Shown one piece after another: positions 7,579 through 10,633 of a stretch of DNA of 10,633 nt. The first letter of the stretch is position 1. Every line of letters starts with the position of its first letter. Location of the stretch: contig JAITKM010000055.1 in the NCBI GenBank assembly GCA_031278395.1, forward strand, positions 1 to 10,633, given 5' to 3'. The translations under genes were made by a program, and so were the position numbers. A model generated the notes under the pieces. The model saw only the letters and a list, made by a program, of their open reading frames with translations. It was not told where the DNA came from and did not search any database. Source of the stretch: Deltaproteobacteria bacterium (GTDB taxonomy: Bacteria; Bdellovibrionota_C; UBA2361; SZUA-149; JAITKM01).

Positions 7579-7604
7579 TAGCCTTTGAGGCTACTTGTTT
7601 TTTG
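7579..7604 (+). terminator. Terminator-like hairpin with T-rich tail, orphan
   Basis: TAGCCT (7579-7584), loop TTG and AGGCTA (7588-7593) form a perfect 6-bp stem. It is followed by CTTGTTTTTTG, which gives a T-run in the plus direction. No plus-strand gene lies immediately upstream, since mntP is on the other strand. It could stop read-through from comM running antisense to mntP, or shield the uvrC promoter. The stem is short, so chance is possible. Confidence 0.35.
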
Positions 7605-7653
7605 TTGATTGGATCAAGTTACTTTTTGGAAATGCTAGATAAATCTGGCATTG

Positions 7654-7681
7654 TTGCATAAAGTATCGTAGAAAATATATG
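7654..7681 (+). promoter_or_regulatory. Possible uvrC promoter
   Basis: TTGCAT (7654-7659) and TATATG (7676-7681) are separated by 16 bases and lie about 60 bases before the uvrC ATG. Both are imperfect matches to sigma-70 hexamers in AT-rich sequence. Another -10 like TATAAC is at 7694-7699 or nearby, so the exact start is uncertain. Confidence 0.25.
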
Positions 7682-7740
7682 TATAGCTAGATTATAACTA
7701 AATAAGCAAAATCTGAAAAAGTTCATGGAGTATAAATAGT

Positions 7741-9696
7741 ATGCTTAATCACGAAATAAAAAAGACTGACTTAGTGAACAAACTCAAAACATTACCAAAA
7801 TTGCCTGGCGTATATATTATGAAAAATACGACTGGCGAAGTGATTTATGTTGGTAAAGCAAAGAATTTAAAAAATCGCGTTAAAACATACTTTCAAGGCG
7901 GAGACGGACGCTATCAACTAAACTCTTTAATGCGGCAATTTGCCAGTATCGAAACTATTATTACTGAAAACGAAAGGCAAGCTTTAATTCTAGAATCAGA
8001 CCTCATCAAGCAATATCAACCTCACTATAATATTAAGCTCAAAGACGGTAAAGCTTACATTGTAATTCGGGTTGACTTAAACAATCAGTGGCCACGGCTC
8101 GAAGTTTTTCGTCAGGCTCAAAATGATGGAGCTAAATATTTCGGACCATATGCCTTTTCCTACGAAATAAAAACACTGCTGGAAGTTATAAATCAAACCT
8201 TAATGCTACGCACTTGTTCTGATAAAATCATGTATAATCGCGTGCGCCCTTGTCTTGAATATCAAATTAAACGCTGCTGTGCCCCATGTTGTGACCGTGT
8301 TAGCGAGCAAGAATACCGTAGCTGGGTTGAACGCGCTATGCTTATTTTGGATGGGAAAACTCAAGATGTTATTCAACAGTTAGAGGCATTAATGCTCAAA
8401 GCCAGTGCAGAGCAACATTTTGAAACTGCGGCTAAGTATCGCGATAGTATTGAAGTAATAAAAAAAATGAACACAACTCAGACTAATTATTCTGTTTCTT
8501 TTCGCAGTCGGGACGTGTTTGGTTTTTATCGTGAAGGCGATCAAGCTGAAATATCTATTTTAAAGCTGCGTAATGGGCGTATTAAAGATGTGCAAAGTTA
8601 TGGTTTTAAAGATTTAGTTATGAATGATGACGAACTTTTAGGCGAGGTTTTAAGCCAATATTATGGGCGATCTGAGAGCTTATTGCCAGAAATTGTTTTA
8701 CTACCATTTAATCTCAAAGATAGGGAAGTCAGAGAAATAGTGCTTAACGACAATTTAGATCACGGTAAAACCCAGGAAATACCAAAGATTAAAATTTCAA
8801 ATCCTAAACGCGGTGAAAATGTAAAACTTCTCAATCTTGCAGCAGATAACGCAAAAGAAAATTACTTAGCGCGTTTTTCTGGAACTAATCAGGATAAAAT
8901 TTTAGAATCTCTCAGGCGGGCTTTTCAATTATCAGATTTGCCGCATATGATTGAGTGTATAGATATTTCGCATTTTCAGGGCGCAGATACTGTGGCAAGC
9001 GTTGTATTTTTTCGAGGTGCTAAACCGGATAAAAGTCGCTATCGACGATTTAAATTGTCAGCGGAAATTGAAGGGAAACCAGATGATTTTGGAGCTATGC
9101 GTGAAGTTATTAGGCGGCATTTATCACGTTGTGCAGAAGAAAATACTTTGGCAGATTTAATGATTATTGACGGTGGTCCTACTCAGCTAGCGCAGGGGTT
9201 AGCAATTAAAAAAGAGCTAGGTTTAGATAAACCAGAAATGGTCGGTTTAGCCAAAAAACGTGAAGGACAGCATAAACTTTTTCGTCCACTTTCGGCTTTG
9301 GAAGAAAAGTTACTATTTCATAAAAATCAAGATTTGCTTTTTAGTCAGCGGACAGAACTAAAACAGAACAGAACAATTAAGCCAGAAAGAGTATTTATAG
9401 CAGGTGTAGCTGAGCCAGTGATTTTAAATCCAAGAAGTGCAGAAGAGTATTTGATTGAGCAGATACGTGACGAGGCGCATCGTTTTGCCATAGCCTTTCA
9501 TCGTAAGCTTCGTAGTGAACATATTACGCGGTCGCAACTTTCGCAAATTCAGGGTATTGGCTTGAGACGCCAGAAAGCTTTACTAAAAGAGTTTGGCAGT
9601 CTTAAAACTATCAAATCCGCTACGGCGGCTGAAATTTCGACTCGTTGTAAAATCCCAATGAAACTAGCTGAGTTAATTGTTAAAAAATTGGGCTAA
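7741..9696 (+). CDS. uvrC: Excinuclease ABC subunit C (UvrC)
   Basis: UvrC is the nuclease of nucleotide excision repair; recruited by UvrB at a lesion, it cuts the damaged strand on both sides. The 651-residue product is complete. The GIY-YIG domain (about 20-100) has GVYIM, YVGKAKNLKNR (Tyr36, Arg46) and catalytic Glu85 in LILESDLIK. A Cys cluster at 159, 171, 179 and 183 has the same spacing as the Fe-S ligands of E. coli UvrC, with extra Cys at 180 and 184. The UVR helix pair is at about 210-243. The RNase H-like 5' nuclease shows IDISH (Asp408), PDDFGAM (Asp448/449), IDGGP (Asp477) and RDEAHRFAI (His581). Two helix-hairpin-helix motifs (about 597-651) bind DNA. It is about 40 residues longer than E. 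coli UvrC, partly from a Lys/Glu-rich insert near 520-550. GGAG ten bases upstream supports the ATG. The gene appears to be monocistronic. Confidence 0.97.
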   Translation: MLNHEIKKTDLVNKLKTLPKLPGVYIMKNTTGEVIYVGKAKNLKNRVKTYFQGGDGRYQLNSLMRQFASIETIITENERQALILESDLIKQYQPHYNIKLKDGKAYIVIRVDLNNQWPRLEVFRQAQNDGAKYFGPYAFSYEIKTLLEVINQTLMLRTCSDKIMYNRVRPCLEYQIKRCCAPCCDRVSEQEYRSWVERAMLILDGKTQDVIQQLEALMLKASAEQHFETAAKYRDSIEVIKKMNTTQTNYSVSFRSRDVFGFYREGDQAEISILKLRNGRIKDVQSYGFKDLVMNDDELLGEVLSQYYGRSESLLPEIVLLPFNLKDREVREIVLNDNLDHGKTQEIPKIKISNPKRGENVKLLNLAADNAKENYLARFSGTNQDKILESLRRAFQLSDLPHMIECIDISHFQGADTVASVVFFRGAKPDKSRYRRFKLSAEIEGKPDDFGAMREVIRRHLSRCAEENTLADLMIIDGGPTQLAQGLAIKKELGLDKPEMVGLAKKREGQHKLFRPLSALEEKLLFHKNQDLLFSQRTELKQNRTIKPERVFIAGVAEPVILNPRSAEEYLIEQIRDEAHRFAIAFHRKLRSEHITRSQLSQIQGIGLRRQKALLKEFGSLKTIKSATAAEISTRCKIPMKLAELIVKKLG

Positions 9697-9715
9697 GCTA
9701 GCCTTCCAAAATATT

Positions 9716-9886
9716 ATGGCTCTTTTGCAAATTCCTTGTAACGATGAAGCTGTTCGTGAAAAATTAATCCGAAAGAATTATTTACCAATTGGTCTGGCAA
9801 TCAATCTGGTGCAACCCTATGTACATATAAATTGCAGAGAAATTCTCATAATGCCTAAAAAAGTGGCAATTATTATGCCCAGCTAG
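9716..9886 (+). CDS. Small hypothetical ORF downstream of uvrC, doubtful
   Basis: An open frame of 56 codons begins at ATG 9716, 19 bp after the uvrC stop, and ends at TAG 9884-9886. The frame also extends back to 9677, overlapping the uvrC end; the internal ATG avoids this. The product (MALLQIPCNDEAVREK...) is mixed in composition, with codon choice similar to its neighbours and no signal peptide, membrane span or motif I know. There is no Shine-Dalgarno. It could be a real small gene, a remnant of a longer gene or a chance ORF. Confidence 0.3.
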   Translation: MALLQIPCNDEAVREKLIRKNYLPIGLAINLVQPYVHINCREILIMPKKVAIIMPS

Positions 9887-9998
9887 GATGATTATTTTTT
9901 AAATTTAAAATTATAGGTCACATAATACATTAAAAAAGCTATAACTATAATATATACCAATATAAACTATATTCTTTTTATTAATTAAAGCCAATTTT

Positions 9999-10633
9999 AT
10001 GTGCCAACGACTTTGCCAACGACTTTTTGCTAGAAGACTTAGAAGACTTAACAGAATATATACTACGCCTGTGGTTACTACAGGCCGTCAATATTCAGAA
10101 CCAATACGGAATATGTCGTCACAAGTTAAGCCAGACGGACAAGCACCACTAGTTAGAAATAATGTAACTAATTCACCGGAACTACCACAAGCTAAGCTAG
10201 ACGGACAAGCACAACTAGTTATAAATAATGTAACTAATTCACCAAAACTACCACTAACTAAGCTAGACGGACAAGCACCACTAGCTAGAAATAATGTAAC
10301 TAATTCACCAAAACCACCACTAGCTAAGCTAGACGGACAAGCACCACTAGTTATAATAAATAATAATTCACCAAAACCATCTTTGTCTACAGTTTCTGCA
10401 ATCAACAATACGATTTTATCTGGAACTCCAGGCGTTACTCTAGCGCTAACTACAAATGTTTCTGGAGCTCGTTTTCAGACATTATGTATGTCATCAAACA
10501 CAGCGGATATTTTGAAAAATGAGCAAGGAAGAAGAATTTGTGCCGACGGCATGGGGGGATATTTTGCATATGACGAAAGATCTGGTTCGGCATCTCTAAT
10601 TTATGACGAAAGAAAAAAGGTAATGTGCTACAG
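9999..10633 (+). CDS. Partial repeat protein with presequence-like N-terminus, 3' end outside window
   Basis: I do not recognise the protein. From ATG 9999, the first Met after an in-frame TAA at 9963, the frame stays open for 211 codons and runs off the window. Residues 1-33 hold eight Arg and no acidic residue (MCQRLCQRLFARRLRRLNRI...). Residues 44-130 are four tandem repeats of 22, 22, 22 and 21 residues, with consensus KLDGQAPLVxNNVTNSPKxPLx. Residues 131-211 change character (TVSAINNTILSGTPGVTLAL...) and include Cys163, Cys181 and Cys210 and two YDER motifs (191-194, 202-205). The repeats look like a flexible Pro/Asn-rich linker between the N-terminus and this domain. No classical signal peptide is visible. 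A TATAAT at 9946-9951 is a possible -10 with no good -35, and there is no Shine-Dalgarno. A surface, secreted or host-directed protein is a guess. The minus-strand ORF over the repeats is a shadow. Confidence 0.7.
   Translation, partial: MCQRLCQRLFARRLRRLNRIYTTPVVTTGRQYSEPIRNMSSQVKPDGQAPLVRNNVTNSPELPQAKLDGQAQLVINNVTNSPKLPLTKLDGQAPLARNNVTNSPKPPLAKLDGQAPLVIINNNSPKPSLSTVSAINNTILSGTPGVTLALTTNVSGARFQTLCMSSNTADILKNEQGRRICADGMGGYFAYDERSGSASLIYDERKKVMCY
10002..10049 (+). repeat. Two back-to-back micro-duplications at the gene's 5' end
   Basis: TGCCAACGACTT occurs twice in perfect tandem (10002-10013, 10014-10025), giving CQRL-CQRL. Six bases later AGAAGACTT occurs twice (10032-10040, 10041-10049), giving RRL-RRL. 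Both units are multiples of three, so the frame is kept. Slippage duplication is the likely cause. Confidence 0.85.
10128..10388 (+). repeat. Four tandem 66-bp coding repeats
   Basis: Units lie at 10128-10193, 10194-10259, 10260-10325 and 10326-10388. The first three are 66 bp and the last is 63 bp. Each opens with AAGCYAGACGGACAAGCAC. Units 1 and 2 differ at about 7 of 66 positions and units 2 and 3 at about 5. The fourth is degenerate over its second half. Period and indel are multiples of three, keeping the frame open on both strands. The high nucleotide identity suggests fairly recent expansion or homogenisation. Confidence 0.9.

Larger units (their letters stand above)
7419..7740. other. 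Divergent spacer between mntP and uvrC
   Basis: These 322 bp are AT-rich and hold the 5' leaders of both genes. I see no RNA gene or convincing ORF; plus-strand frames here are continuations of shadows of mntP. Contents I can support are the GGAG ahead of mntP (complement of 7433-7436), a terminator-like hairpin at 7579-7604, a possible uvrC promoter at 7654-7681 and GGAG at 7727-7730, ten bases before the uvrC ATG. That GGAG is the best-placed ribosome binding site in the window. Confidence 0.6.

Noticed and set aside
6829-7581. Plus-strand ORFs of 137 and 76 codons over mntP
   Set aside because: Both are antisense to the well-supported mntP gene and translate to Ile/Lys/Ser-rich sequence expected from the complement of a membrane protein.
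7419-7600. yybP-ykoY manganese riboswitch ahead of mntP
   Set aside because: This is a common regulator of mntP, but I could not identify its conserved core in the minus-strand leader.
7618-7627. Further copy of the dispersed repeat (GTTACTTTTT)
   Set aside because: Only ten AT-rich bases match copy A and neither terminal sequence is present, so this is probably chance.
9691-9703. Hairpin GGCTA-AGC-TAGCC at the uvrC stop as a terminator
   Set aside because: The stem is only 5 bp, overlaps the stop codon and has no T-run after it.
10088-10408. Minus-strand ORF of 106 codons with Cys/Gly/Ser-rich repeats
   Set aside because: It starts at TTG and covers exactly the tandem array. A 66-bp period divisible by three keeps opposite frames open, and the plus frame extends well beyond the array on both sides, so the minus ORF is a shadow.

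Overview
The window is AT-rich bacterial chromosome (roughly 35-40% GC by eye) carrying conserved housekeeping genes, a dispersed intergenic repeat, and the start of an unusual repeat-bearing gene at the right edge. It reads with the standard code: TGG encodes Trp, and TGA ends the HAD gene. The prfC, comM/yifB and uvrC products look Gram-negative, proteobacterial-like, with the UvrC Cys region resembling deltaproteobacterial-type proteins. The lineage cannot be fixed from these genes alone. Most starts lack a clear Shine-Dalgarno sequence, which may be a lineage trait.

Layout. The left edge (1-112) is a repeat copy whose outer left end is cut off by the window boundary. On the minus strand follow prfC (release factor 3, 137-1780) and an unrecognised single-pass membrane protein (1879-2838). 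A divergent intergenic region leads to a plus-strand pair, sufS-type cysteine desulfurase (2959-4167) and a HAD-like phosphatase/phosphomutase (4183-4863), 15 bp apart and probably one operon. A 397-bp gap (4864-5260) holds a second, complete copy of the repeat, which has inverted ends, plus an isolated pair of the same ends. Then come comM/yifB (5261-6805, plus) and, convergent with it, mntP (6852-7418, minus). A 322-bp divergent spacer leads to uvrC (7741-9696, plus), followed by a doubtful small ORF (9716-9886).

The last 635 bp (9999 to the window end) are an open plus-strand frame with no stop inside the window. It encodes an Arg/Leu-rich, acid-free N-terminus resembling a mitochondrial presequence, then four tandem 21-22-residue repeats, then an unrecognised Cys-containing domain. 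A minus-strand ORF over the same repeats is a shadow. This partial gene and the repeat family are the least ordinary parts of the window.

Functionally the genes cover translation termination (prfC), sulfur mobilisation for Fe-S clusters (sufS), small phosphate-ester metabolism (HAD), DNA uptake/recombination (comM), Mn(II) export (mntP) and nucleotide excision repair (uvrC). UvrC keeps the four-Cys spacing of the Fe-S site known in E. coli UvrC, so SufS chemistry may indirectly supply it. Otherwise the genes look like independent units rather than one pathway. I see no CRISPR array, tRNA, rRNA or complete transposase gene.
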